Assembly: GCA_024224155.1 (NCBI GenBank)
Contig: JAAENP010000217.1
Span: forward strand, 1 to 38,087
Source of the DNA: a bacterium
GTDB taxonomy: Bacteria; Acidobacteriota; Thermoanaerobaculia; Multivoradales; JAHEKO01
Length of the DNA stretch: 38,087 bases
Direction: 5' to 3'
In this document: in pieces, positions 30,227 through 38,087 of the stretch
Layout of the letters: each line of letters begins with the position of its first letter
How positions within the stretch are numbered: the first letter of the stretch is position 1
The notes under the pieces: model-generated
Database searches by the model: none
What the model was told of the DNA's origin: nothing
The model's input: the letters and a program-made list of their open reading frames with translations, nothing else
Made by a program: the position numbers and the translations under genes

Positions 30227-33200
30227 TCACGGCAGCGGGTGGCAGCCGAGTCGAGAGCCGGTTGCCGAGTCCCGGAGCAAGATCGCCTTGCCGCCCTCGG
30301 CGCACCCTGCCTCGCCGAGCACCACCGTCTCGAATCCTCCGGAGCCGTCGAGGTCGCCAAGAGTGGCGAGATCGAGCGCCAACAGCACGTCGCCGAAGAC
30401 GGCAGCGCCGAGCTTGCGCCCGGAGAAAGCATCTCTGGAGGAGACGCGAACCTGCCGATCGGAGTTCCGCACTCGGAGAACCGAAACAGCCGGCCCGACC
30501 GAGCCCTTCCGGCCCGGCGCGGGCTCCAGATCGAGCGCCCGGTATTTCTTGCCGAACCGCATCGTCTTGAGCGTCTCACCGCTTTGAAGGTCGACGGTCA
30601 GGACTCGGACTGCGCCCTTCGTTTCCCTCTCGACGAGTACCGCCGCCCGCCCGGGAGCATGCGGTCTCTGCTGGACAGTCTCGAGGTCCACCGGGATGAA
30701 CCCTTCACGCAGGCTCCAATCGGCCTCGAGAGAGCCGGTCTCCGGATCGACCGCCAGCAACCTCGCTCGATCCCCCGGACCCGACTGACCGAGCACGACA
30801 AGCATTGGCCGACCATTGCGCTCGAGCGCCGGCGCCACCTCGAGATCCAGCGCCTCGAAATCCTCGCCCAGCGGGAGCTCGAGAACCCTGGCGCCGGCAA
30901 GGCTCGTCACGGTCAACCAACTCGGCTGTGCCAGACCGCGACGGCTGAGAACCGTCAGTCGAGGCGGACCGCCGCCCCCACCCGGAATCACCTCGAGGTC
31001 CAGCGGATGGTGATTGCGCCGCTGGCGCAGAGTCGCCAGCAGCTCCCCGGTCAGTGCGTCGCGCACGAAGACGCGCATCCGGTTGCGCTTGCGGGCCAGA
31101 ATCGCCAGCTCGGCTGTACCGTTGCCGTTGACATCGGATAGCGGCTCGAAGTCGACCGCACTCCAACCCCGCCGAGGTCCGAGTAGCGTCTCGAGGATCT
31201 CCGCACCCGAGGCCGCGTCCCGCACGATGACGTTCGAGAAGAGTCCGGCAACCTCGTCGCTGCCGAGACCATCGAGATCCGGGACCGTGGTCAGTTTGCC
31301 GGCTTCCCCGCCGGTCGATCCGGCACCGACGACCCAGAGCTCGCGACCGTACCTGTTCGATGTGGCATTGAAGAACAGGTTTCTTCCCGCCGCCGTGAAG
31401 TCCGACGGGCTCGAGTCTCCGTCGCCGGCCTGGATATCGGCCACGAGAACCGTGCCTTTCCTCGTGCCCTCGCTCCGCCAGAGCTCGTTGCCGGTCGCCC
31501 GGTCTCTGGAGGCGAGGTAGAGATGGTTCCCGAAGGCCTTGGCTGGAGCGAAGAACGGTTGAACCGCGGCACTCACGAATCGAGTCTCGCGACCGGCGCC
31601 CCGGGTCTTCCAGAGCTCGCTTCGGACCAGCCCGTCGGGCTCGGTGGTGGCGACGACGAAGAACATCGTGCCGTTCACGCCATCCAAGGGCCGAGGCGAC
31701 GACGATTCCGGTCCTGGAGCGAGATCCGCGACCATCGAGGTTCCGGCTGCGGTTCCGTCCGTCTGCCAGAGCTCGGCGCCATGAACGCCGTCATCGGCTT
31801 GAAAGAAGACCAGGCCATCGTGCTCGACCAGATGACCGGGATGCGAAGAGCCCGGACCCGGAGCGATGTCCTTGACGACGAAGGTGCCGGCGCGGGTGCC
31901 GTCGGTCCGCCACAGCTCGCGCCCGGGCTCGCTGTCGCCCGGAACAAAGAGAAGAAGATTCCCAAACGGCAGGAACTCTCCCGAGAAACCCTTGAAGCTG
32001 CCCAGAACGTCGATCTCCGCAATCGCGAACGTGCCCCGCGGCGTGCCGTCGCTGCGCCAGAGCTCCAGGCCGTTACTGAAGAACACCAGCTCGCCCACCG
32101 AAGCCTGCGGTAGGGGGCAGCTCGGACTGCTGAACACCGCGATGGTGCCCTCGAAGCTGCCGTCGCTGCGCCACAGCGTGCATTGCTCGCCCGAAAAATG
32201 ACTGAAGTACACGAAACTCTCGGAGCCGACCAGTGGCGAGAGGCGGCTCGACGACCCCCTGTGAACCTCGTTGCCCGGGACGATGTCCATCACCAGTCGC
32301 GTCCCCGAGGTGGTGCCGTCACTCGTCCAGAGCTCCTCGCCATGGACACCGTCATTCGCGTAGAAAAACAGCCGGCCGCCCGCGGACTCGATATCGAACC
32401 CGAAGCCGTCGCCCGCCGGGTTGATGTCGCGCACCATGAAGGTGCCGGCGGCGGTGCCGTCACTGCGCCAGAGCTCGCGCCCGTCGCCGCGGTCCTCTGA
32501 CGCGAAATAGAGGATGCCACCGAGCTCCAACAGCCCGGCGGCACCCCCGTCGAGGGTCCCCTTGGCATTGATATCCCGCACCAAGGCGGTTCCGGCCTCC
32601 GTTCCGTCGGTAGCCCAGAGCTCCCGCCCATGACGGCCGTCGTCAGCCGAGAAGAGGACTCGACCTCCGAACCGAAACAGGTCGAGGGGCTCCGACGACT
32701 CGGAACCGACGGAGATGTCCTTGATTCGGACCGTGCCTGCGGCGGTGCCGTCGCTCGCCCAGAGCTCGACGCCGCGATCGTCGCCCTCGCCGGCAAAGAC
32801 GAGCCTGCCAGCGAACGCCAGAGCCGGATCGGGCAGGTAGCCCTCGGCCGGCTGCATCTTGCTGACCAGGACGGTTCCGGCCTCGGTGCCATCACTCGTC
32901 CACAATTCGGGATCTTCGAAGTCTTCGCTGCGGGCGAAGAAAAACGCGGTCCCGTCGACGCCGAGAATCACCGACGGAAACGAGCTGCGCTCCCCGGGTC
33001 TCAGATCCTTGACCAGGACGGTGCCGGCTTCGGTGCCGTCGGTCTTGTGAAGCTCGGCGCCGGTGTCCGGGTCCTCGGCCGCGAAGAAGAGCGCGTCACC
33101 CACGGCCGAAAAACCGCCGGGGAAGGACCAGCGCGGCCCCGGGTAGATGTCTCGCACGAGAACCGTGCCGGCCCCGGTGCCGTCGCTTCTCCAGAGCTCC

Positions 33201-33970
33201 TGACCGTGCTCGTCGTCTGCCGCGGCGAAATAGAGCGTGCCGCTCCAGTCGTAAAGATCGTCGAGCCGCGAATCCCTCTCGCCCGGATAGATGTCCTTGA
33301 CCAGACGGGTCCCGGCTTCGGTCCCATCGCTGACCCACAGCTCCTCGCCGTGGACGCCGTCGTCGGCCCCGAAGAAGAGCCTCTCGCCGGAAGCAGTGAG
33401 CCGGAACGGACCCGATGCGAACTCGTCTCCGCTAAAGATGTCCTTGACCAGGACCGTACCGGCGTGGGTGCCGTCGCTCTTCCAGAGCTCTCTGCCATGT
33501 ATTCCATCATCGGCCAGGAAGAACAGCGTGTCGTTCACCGCCACGAAGTGCTCCGGAAACGAGGGCTCCGGACCCGGGAGGATGTCCTTTACCAGAACCG
33601 TGCCGGCCTCGGTCCCGTCGCTCTTCCAAAGCTCCTTCCCGAACTCCTCGGTGTCGGGCGAAAAGAAGAGGGTGCCGCCGGCGTTGGCCACGTAGAAGGT
33701 CTCCGAGGGTGTAGGTCCGGGCCAGACGTCTTTGACCAGGGTGGTGCCTTCCTCGGTGCCGTCGGTCTTCCAGAGCTCGCGGCCGTGATCCGGCTCGGAG
33801 GCCACCAGATAGATGTGGCCACCCATCTCGGCCCGGAGAAAAGCGCCCGAACCGTCGCCGGAGGTATTCAGATCCTTGACCAGCCGAGGAGCCTGCCCGA
33901 AGCTCGAGCCCGCGCTGGAAAGCGACAGAGTCGCAAGCAGGACCGCAGACCCTACGCGGCTGCTTCCCAT
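30227..33970 (-). CDS. Very large secreted ELWxSDGT-repeat (ELAP) protein
   Basis: A 1247-residue secreted protein with a signal peptide (SAVLLATLSLSSAGSSFGQA). Residues about 30-880 consist of some 17 repeats of about 47 residues with consensus G-R-E-L-W-K-S-D-G-T-E-A-G-T-V-L-V-K-D-I-x-P-G, then FFxADDGxHG; such repeats form beta-propeller blades. Two repeats are degenerate (CTLWRSDGSFEGT; RSELWKTRGAGRET). The C-terminal 350 residues differ: FG-GAP-like strands such as DLDGLGSDEVAG, DVNGNGTAELAIL, DLDGSGGFETVVLG alternating with 'VRDALTGELLATL'-type strands. Role unknown; probably a surface or extracellular propeller. It is divergent from the SGNH hydrolase gene. Confidence 0.92.
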   Translation of the reverse strand: MGSSRVGSAVLLATLSLSSAGSSFGQAPRLVKDLNTSGDGSGAFLRAEMGGHIYLVASEPDHGRELWKTDGTEEGTTLVKDVWPGPTPSETFYVANAGGTLFFSPDTEEFGKELWKSDGTEAGTVLVKDILPGPEPSFPEHFVAVNDTLFFLADDGIHGRELWKSDGTHAGTVLVKDIFSGDEFASGPFRLTASGERLFFGADDGVHGEELWVSDGTEAGTRLVKDIYPGERDSRLDDLYDWSGTLYFAAADDEHGQELWRSDGTGAGTVLVRDIYPGPRWSFPGGFSAVGDALFFAAEDPDTGAELHKTDGTEAGTVLVKDLRPGERSSFPSVILGVDGTAFFFARSEDFEDPELWTSDGTEAGTVLVSKMQPAEGYLPDPALAFAGRLVFAGEGDDRGVELWASDGTAAGTVRIKDISVGSESSEPLDLFRFGGRVLFSADDGRHGRELWATDGTEAGTALVRDINAKGTLDGGAAGLLELGGILYFASEDRGDGRELWRSDGTAAGTFMVRDINPAGDGFGFDIESAGGRLFFYANDGVHGEELWTSDGTTSGTRLVMDIVPGNEVHRGSSSRLSPLVGSESFVYFSHFSGEQCTLWRSDGSFEGTIAVFSSPSCPLPQASVGELVFFSNGLELWRSDGTPRGTFAIAEIDVLGSFKGFSGEFLPFGNLLLFVPGDSEPGRELWRTDGTRAGTFVVKDIAPGPGSSHPGHLVEHDGLVFFQADDGVHGAELWQTDGTAAGTSMVADLAPGPESSSPRPLDGVNGTMFFVVATTEPDGLVRSELWKTRGAGRETRFVSAAVQPFFAPAKAFGNHLYLASRDRATGNELWRSEGTRKGTVLVADIQAGDGDSSPSDFTAAGRNLFFNATSNRYGRELWVVGAGSTGGEAGKLTTVPDLDGLGSDEVAGLFSNVIVRDAASGAEILETLLGPRRGWSAVDFEPLSDVNGNGTAELAILARKRNRMRVFVRDALTGELLATLRQRRNHHPLDLEVIPGGGGGPPRLTVLSRRGLAQPSWLTVTSLAGARVLELPLGEDFEALDLEVAPALERNGRPMLVVLGQSGPGDRARLLAVDPETGSLEADWSLREGFIPVDLETVQQRPHAPGRAAVLVERETKGAVRVLTVDLQSGETLKTMRFGKKYRALDLEPAPGRKGSVGPAVSVLRVRNSDRQVRVSSRDAFSGRKLGAAVFGDVLLALDLATLGDLDGSGGFETVVLGEAGCAEGGKAILLRDSATGSRLGCHPLP

Positions 33971-33997
33971 CTCTACCTCATGTACACCCTAGCATCC

Positions 33998-34051
33998 GAA
34001 TCTGGCGAATCTGGCGAACCTGGCGGACCGGGCGGACCGGGCGGACCGGGC
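33998..34051. repeat. Six tandem 9-bp units in a divergent promoter
   Basis: Units: GAATCTGGC (two copies), GAACCTGGC, then GGACCGGGC (three copies). They lie between the ELWxSDGT gene start (33970) and the SGNH gene start (34094). In frame with the SGNH gene they read as collagen-like Gly-x-y triplets. Confidence 0.85.
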
Positions 34052-34093
34052 GCGCCGGTTCGCCACGGTAATGATGAGATACTCCGCAGTCCG

Positions 34094-35128
34094 ATGCCGC
34101 GCCGCCTGCCCATCATCATGGCCCGGGTAGCGGTGTCCGCCGGCGCCGCCGGGTTGGCGATCCTGGTGGCCGAGCTCGTCGTGCGGCTGATCGCGCCGGT
34201 CCCGGATCCTATTCCGCACTGGCAATGGGAGGCCGTGCCCGACAACTCGCACAGTACCTACACGGTGGACGACGATCTCGGCTTCCGGCCGGTGCTCGGT
34301 TCGGGGGAATACTCGGACTTCGGCACCGTGGTCAACCACTATCCGCTCGCCAAGAGCGCGGGCACGACGAGGCTGCTGTTTCTCGGTGACTCGGTCACCC
34401 ACCGCTGGCGCATGCAGGAGATCTTGGTCAACCGGTGTCGAGACAGCCCGGTCGAGTTCTGGAATGCCGGGGTCGAGGGCTTCAACACCGGCCAGGAGGT
34501 CGAGTACTACTTGCGCTGGAATCATCGCGTCGAGCCGGATCACGTCACCCTCGTCTTCCACAACAACGATTTCGTCGCCACGCCGGTCCTGTTTCGCGAC
34601 GACGACGACGAATTGGTGGTAGTCAACCCGCACGCCTATCTGTCGAAAAGGAACGTCGCCCTGGCGGGCTGGAGCCATCTCTACCGCCACTACCTGCGGG
34701 CGCGGATCTCGCGGATGCTCGAGAACGACCCGATCACCACAGAGAAGGAGACCCGGGCCGCGCTGAGTGAGCTGAAACGCGATCTCGACGCGAACGGCAT
34801 CGGTTTCAACATCATCCTGGTGCCGGTGTTCAAGCCCCTGGAGGACTGGACCGCCTACGAGAAGCGGAGCCGGGCGCTCAGTCTCGAGATCTTCGAGGAG
34901 CTCGGGATCCCGTTCTACGACCTGATCGAGCCCTTGAAGTCCGCGGTCGGTGAGGGAATCGTGCTGACCGAGAGCCCGGGCGACATCTGGCACCCGAGCG
35001 ATCAGATCGCCCGCCGTTCGGCGCGTCATCTGATCAGGAAGAACTACCTGGAATCCGTCCTGGGTCCGGGCGGCTGCAGGGCCCCATCGAGCCCTGCCGA
35101 CTTGCAACCCGTGCCCGAGCCTCAATAG
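34094..35128 (+). CDS. Membrane-anchored SGNH/GDSL hydrolase-fold protein
   Basis: A 344-residue protein. A single N-terminal membrane helix (MARVAVSAGAAGLAILVAELVVRLIAP, about 9-35) leads to an SGNH domain: block I LLFLGDSVTHRW (catalytic Ser in GDS), the block II Gly within WNAGVEGFNTGQE, block III-like HNNDF, and block V DIWHPSDQIARRSA carrying the Asp and His. Family members are esterases or acyl-/acetyl-transfer enzymes acting on glycans or lipids outside the cell. The ATG at 34094 is preferred. An in-frame ATG at 33980 would add 38 residues including a collagen-like Gly-x-y run, and neither start has a strong Shine-Dalgarno. First of three same-strand secreted genes. Confidence 0.85.
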   Translation: MPRRLPIIMARVAVSAGAAGLAILVAELVVRLIAPVPDPIPHWQWEAVPDNSHSTYTVDDDLGFRPVLGSGEYSDFGTVVNHYPLAKSAGTTRLLFLGDSVTHRWRMQEILVNRCRDSPVEFWNAGVEGFNTGQEVEYYLRWNHRVEPDHVTLVFHNNDFVATPVLFRDDDDELVVVNPHAYLSKRNVALAGWSHLYRHYLRARISRMLENDPITTEKETRAALSELKRDLDANGIGFNIILVPVFKPLEDWTAYEKRSRALSLEIFEELGIPFYDLIEPLKSAVGEGIVLTESPGDIWHPSDQIARRSARHLIRKNYLESVLGPGGCRAPSSPADLQPVPEPQ

Positions 35129-35217
35129 AGTAGCTTGCGGGGGCAGGCGGCTTGGGGACTGGCCTCGAGTTTGCGACGTCGCCGATGACCCTTCTCTCCC
35201 CACCCACCTCCTCCCCG

Positions 35218-36267
35218 ATGCGCTCGATTCTCATAGGCCTCGCCGCTCTCTTGACCGCCGCCGGACCGATGGCGGCTCAGCACCGCGTGATCCAGTCTCC
35301 GGAAGGCCGGGGATTGACCCTGGTGGAGACCCTCGAGGGTTACCGGATCGAGGAGCCGGCGGGCCCGACAACCGCAGTCGAGGTTTCCCAGGGGACAACG
35401 CTGTCGGCCTTTCATGAGCTTCCCGGCGGCTGGATCGCTGCCGGACACCGCTGGACGGACGCCGGCTACCAACTCGTGCTGCTGCGCCAAACGGGCGGCG
35501 AGGTCGAGCGGCTCGAGCCTCCGGCCAAAACCATGGAAGCCTTTCGCATGGCGCCGGCGCTCTTGCTCGAGAAGGGCGAGCTCACCGGACTGGCCTGGCT
35601 CGAGGGCGACGGCGGCGAGAGGAACGCGGTGATGGCTTCGCGCTGGACCGGAGTTTCTTGGGAACCGGTCGAGACCGTCTCGCCGATGACCGGCGAAGCC
35701 CAGCTGGCGCTGAGCGGAGCCGTCCTGGGAGACGGCTCGCATCTGCTGGTGTGGGCGGCGGTGGACGCGGGCGACGACGAGGTCTTCTGGAGTCGCCACC
35801 AGAACGGCGGATGGAGCTCACCGGCGAAGCTTCATCCGGAGAACACCGTCCCGGACATCATGCCGAGAGTCGTCGCGGTCCCGGGTGGCGCGCTCGTGGC
35901 CTGGAGCCAGTACGACGGCAAGGACTACCGCCTGCACCTCGCGCGCTTTGCCGACGGCTCGTGGATCGATGCCGGCATCCCCAGTGAAGAGGGCGCGATC
36001 CATCCGACCCTGTTCCCGACCGCTCGCGGCGCCGGGTTTCTCTACCAGACGGCGACGCCTCGCTCCTGGGCGCTGATCGAGATCGACGCCGACGGCCGGC
36101 TGAGGCGCCGGGCGGCGATGAGCCGGTCACCCGGGGAAGCGCGGCCGCTGGTTCTGAGCGACGAAGAGACCTCGGTCCAACTCCGTTTCGTGACCGAAGT
36201 CCCGGCGAACGAGGTGGTGTCCGACGAGCTGCCCTGGCGCCGGATCGATTGGATCGAGCAGCCGTGA
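35218..36267 (+). CDS. Secreted propeller-like protein of unknown function
   Basis: A 349-residue protein with a signal peptide (MRSILIGLAALLTAAGPMAAQ). The mature part is beta-rich with repeating W-containing strands: GWIAAGHRWTDAGYQLVLLRQ, ASRWTGVSWEPVETV, HLLVWAAVDAGDDEVFWSRHQNGGWSSP, ALVAWSQYDGKDYRLHLARFADGSWIDA. The pattern suggests BNR-like or other beta-propeller blades. I do not recognise a named family. ATG 35218 is chosen because it begins a good signal peptide; ATG 35185 is an alternative. Its TGA overlaps the GTG start of the next gene (GTGA), indicating translational coupling with the SGNH hydrolase. Confidence 0.8.
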   Translation: MRSILIGLAALLTAAGPMAAQHRVIQSPEGRGLTLVETLEGYRIEEPAGPTTAVEVSQGTTLSAFHELPGGWIAAGHRWTDAGYQLVLLRQTGGEVERLEPPAKTMEAFRMAPALLLEKGELTGLAWLEGDGGERNAVMASRWTGVSWEPVETVSPMTGEAQLALSGAVLGDGSHLLVWAAVDAGDDEVFWSRHQNGGWSSPAKLHPENTVPDIMPRVVAVPGGALVAWSQYDGKDYRLHLARFADGSWIDAGIPSEEGAIHPTLFPTARGAGFLYQTATPRSWALIEIDADGRLRRRAAMSRSPGEARPLVLSDEETSVQLRFVTEVPANEVVSDELPWRRIDWIEQP

Positions 36268-37838
36268 GGAACTTCGGAGTAGCTCTGCTGGCTTGCCTGG
36301 CCCTGGTTTCCATGACCGCTCCGGGCGCGGCGGCGACCGACTACTGGGCCTTCGGCGACAGCATCACCCGAGGCGGTACGCCCCCAAGCCCCGCCTTCCC
36401 ATTCGGGTTTTTCCTAGACTGGCCCGCCGGTCTCGATTGCACGATCGCAGCTACCAGCTACCCGACAAAATGCGGCTATCACTGGCGGCTGGAGAACGCT
36501 CTCGCCCTGGCCGGCATTCCCAACGACGTTTTCAATCGGGGCGTCGCCGGAGAGGGCACCCCTGCCGCTGTGAGCCGGATCGAGCTTGCCGGCGAGCCCC
36601 TCGAGACCAGCCGGTGCACGGACTCGAACGCGGGCGACGTGCTGCTGCTGATGGAGGGCACGAACAACGTCTCGGCAATCCTCGCTGGCTTCCCCGGCAT
36701 CTCGACCACGACGACCAAAAACGATCTCGGTGCGATGATCCAAAAGGCGACCGACAAGTGCGTCCACAGCGTGGTTGCCAGCACGATTCGCCGACTGCTG
36801 GCCGGGACGCCACTCGGCACCTGGACGGGCGATCCTCTCGAGCCGGTGACCCTGGAGCTGAAGAACAAGATCGTCGCCCTCGCCGGCGAGAAAAACCGGG
36901 CCTACGTCGACGTCTGGACGGCGCTCTGCCCGAACCAGGCCTGCTACAACGTGCGCTTCCACGCCCGGCTCGTCCCGGGCGACCCGGGGCACGTGAACCA
37001 GAACGGCTACACGACCATGGCCCCCATCTTCCAGGTCCCGATCACGTTGACACCGCTGCCCGGCGCGGCGACCCTCACTGGGCCCTCGGGCGACGTCACC
37101 GACAGCACGCCGCTCTTCAGCTGGAACGAGCACGCGCACTCCGACTGGTACTTTCTCGAGGTCGATGGCGGTACCGGCTATGAGCGGTGGCACCCGGAAG
37201 AGGACATCTGCGCCGGCGGGGTCTGCTCGTTCGACCCGATGTCGGCCCTCGCCGACGGCGACCATACCTGGCGGGTGAGAACCCGCAATCTCCGGGGAGT
37301 CGGAAGTTGGAGCGCGAGCGGTGCCTTTTCGGTCTGGACGGCGCCGCCCGCTGCCAGTTCTCCGGGCTATCCCAACACGGACGTTTTCGACACCACACCG
37401 ATCTACGAGTGGAGCGAGGTCGCCAACGCTACCGAGTACGACCTCGAAGTGGACACCAACCTCATCCAACAGACTTATCTCGCGTCGAACGTGTGTTCCG
37501 GCGGGCTCTGCTCGGCCACTCCGGCAACGGCGCTCGCGGTCGGCCCCCACTCGTGGCGCGTTCGGACCCGCAACCCGTTCTCCAACGGCCCCTGGAGCGG
37601 CACCAGCGCCTTCGAGGTACTCGCCTGCTCTCCGCTAATCAACGATCTCCCTGGCGCCACCGTCAGCGGGACTCTGCTGGAGAGCGCTTGCACGGAGCTC
37701 ATTGTGGGCAATCTGGGCGCCTACACGGTCGCGGCTCCGGGCGGTGACGTGACCTTCCACGCCGGCGAGACAGTCACGATTCACAACGGTTTCACCGTCG
37801 AAGAAAGCGCCCGTTTCACGGCCATCGTCGACAAGTAG
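36264..37838 (+). CDS. Secreted SGNH hydrolase with two FnIII-like repeats
   Basis: A 524-residue protein starting at GTG 36264, overlapping the upstream TGA. A signal peptide (FGVALLACLALVSMTAPGAAA) is followed by an SGNH domain (about 26-260): block I WAFGDSITRGG, GVAGEGT, block III LLMEGTNNV, and block V DPGHVNQNGY with the catalytic Asp/His. Two repeats of about 90 residues (about 275-360 and 370-455) share '...DSTPLFSWNE.....YFLEVDGG...C.GG.CS......L..G.H.WRVRTRN', FnIII/Ig-like with a conserved Cys pair each. The C-terminus (GGDVTFHAGETVTIHNGFTVEESARFTAIVD) is a small beta-repeat common in secreted proteins. Probable extracellular carbohydrate esterase or lipase; substrate unknown. Confidence 0.88.
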   Translation: MRNFGVALLACLALVSMTAPGAAATDYWAFGDSITRGGTPPSPAFPFGFFLDWPAGLDCTIAATSYPTKCGYHWRLENALALAGIPNDVFNRGVAGEGTPAAVSRIELAGEPLETSRCTDSNAGDVLLLMEGTNNVSAILAGFPGISTTTTKNDLGAMIQKATDKCVHSVVASTIRRLLAGTPLGTWTGDPLEPVTLELKNKIVALAGEKNRAYVDVWTALCPNQACYNVRFHARLVPGDPGHVNQNGYTTMAPIFQVPITLTPLPGAATLTGPSGDVTDSTPLFSWNEHAHSDWYFLEVDGGTGYERWHPEEDICAGGVCSFDPMSALADGDHTWRVRTRNLRGVGSWSASGAFSVWTAPPAASSPGYPNTDVFDTTPIYEWSEVANATEYDLEVDTNLIQQTYLASNVCSGGLCSATPATALAVGPHSWRVRTRNPFSNGPWSGTSAFEVLACSPLINDLPGATVSGTLLESACTELIVGNLGAYTVAAPGGDVTFHAGETVTIHNGFTVEESARFTAIVDK

Positions 37839-37920
37839 ACCACTCACCGCCACAGCCGATCAGAAGAAGTCAATTCATCGGTCTCGACGATAGGTCGACC
37901 AGTCAACTGAACGTCCCCGC

Positions 37921-38087
37921 ATGCTGACATCCGCTCTGCGCGCCACCCGGACCGCCGGGCTGATCCTGCTGATCACCCTGGCCCTTTGCGTCGCCGTCCT
38001 GGAGGTCCTCGGACAGACCCGGCTCGGCGATATCCAACCGCTGATCTACTTCCGGGCCCTGACCCACATCGTCAAGGTCGACGTCGA
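37921..38087 (+). CDS. Start of a membrane-anchored protein, 3'-truncated by the window
   Basis: An ATG at 37921 opens a frame with no stop to the window end (55 codons). Residues 13-30 (GLILLITLALCVAVLEVLG) form a membrane helix or uncleaved signal, followed by QTRLGDIQPLIYFRALTHIVKVDV. Not recognised. It follows the SGNH hydrolase by 82 bp on the same strand. No good Shine-Dalgarno is seen, so the exact start is uncertain. Confidence 0.6.
   Translation, partial: MLTSALRATRTAGLILLITLALCVAVLEVLGQTRLGDIQPLIYFRALTHIVKVDV

Noticed and set aside
30040-30579. In-frame N-terminal extension of the second decarboxylase
   Set aside because: Most of it lies antisense inside the ELWxSDGT gene, and a strong GGAGG with GTG at 30039 marks the real start.
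1-38087. CRISPR arrays, insertion sequences, integrases, phage genes and toxin-antitoxin pairs
   Set aside because: No regularly spaced repeat array, transposase or integrase motif, or small paired toxin-antitoxin genes were found on either strand.

Overview
The window is GC-rich and densely coded. It holds double-membrane-type features: a TonB-dependent receptor, lipoproteins and a type IV pilus minor-pilin operon. It also carries large secreted FG-GAP and 'ELWxSDGT' repeat proteins, a C-x4-CH cytochrome-like lipoprotein and a selenocysteine tRNA. This mix resembles Acidobacteriota of the Thermoanaerobaculia/Holophagae type, possibly from a metagenome assembly; the taxonomic call is inference. 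There is no CRISPR array, rRNA, phage or insertion sequence. No gene-free stretch exceeds about 300 bases.

Left end (1-2700): the 3' part of a sigma-54 enhancer-binding regulator, then on the minus strand a zinc-ribbon FmdB protein followed by tRNA-Sec (selC). Next is an OmpR/PhoB-type response regulator with an 11-bp-period direct repeat in front of its start. This gene is broken: near position 2341 it switches abruptly into the C-terminal part of a Spondin_N-like protein, through a real deletion or an assembly join.

2700-9600: a cytochrome-like lipoprotein, then a lipid/hydroxy-acid module. The minus strand carries an APH-type kinase, a MaoC hydratase, a short-chain dehydrogenase with a large internal deletion, and a histidine phosphatase. 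An ACAD10/11-like acyl-CoA dehydrogenase is divergent. A PTGR/CurA-like reductase and a TetR regulator follow. The kinase, dehydrogenase and SDR combination matches the known logic of 4-hydroxyacyl-CoA breakdown (LvaA/LvaC/LvaD, ACAD10/11).

9680-17130: one minus-strand operon, FimT - PilV - PilW - PilX - PilY1 - FxLYD-domain protein. It has a good -24/-12 (sigma-54) promoter match almost on top of the first start codon, and Ca-loop-like motifs in three of its proteins. An unrecognised membrane-anchored protein lies upstream.

18400-23340 (plus): a family 2 glycosyltransferase, a small Arg-rich protein apparently starting at CTG behind a perfect Shine-Dalgarno, a two-domain PilZ protein, a secreted protein of unknown function and a secreted FG-GAP protein.

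23400-30040: a TonB-dependent receptor with a clean terminator; a divergent lipoprotein-type metallo-beta-lactamase-fold hydrolase coupled to a PLP decarboxylase; and a second PLP decarboxylase whose stop codon overlaps that of the first, tail to tail.

30227-38087: a 1247-residue ELWxSDGT-repeat secreted protein, then a divergent plus-strand series of SGNH hydrolase, secreted propeller-like protein, second SGNH hydrolase with FnIII-like repeats, and the start of another membrane-anchored gene cut by the window end.
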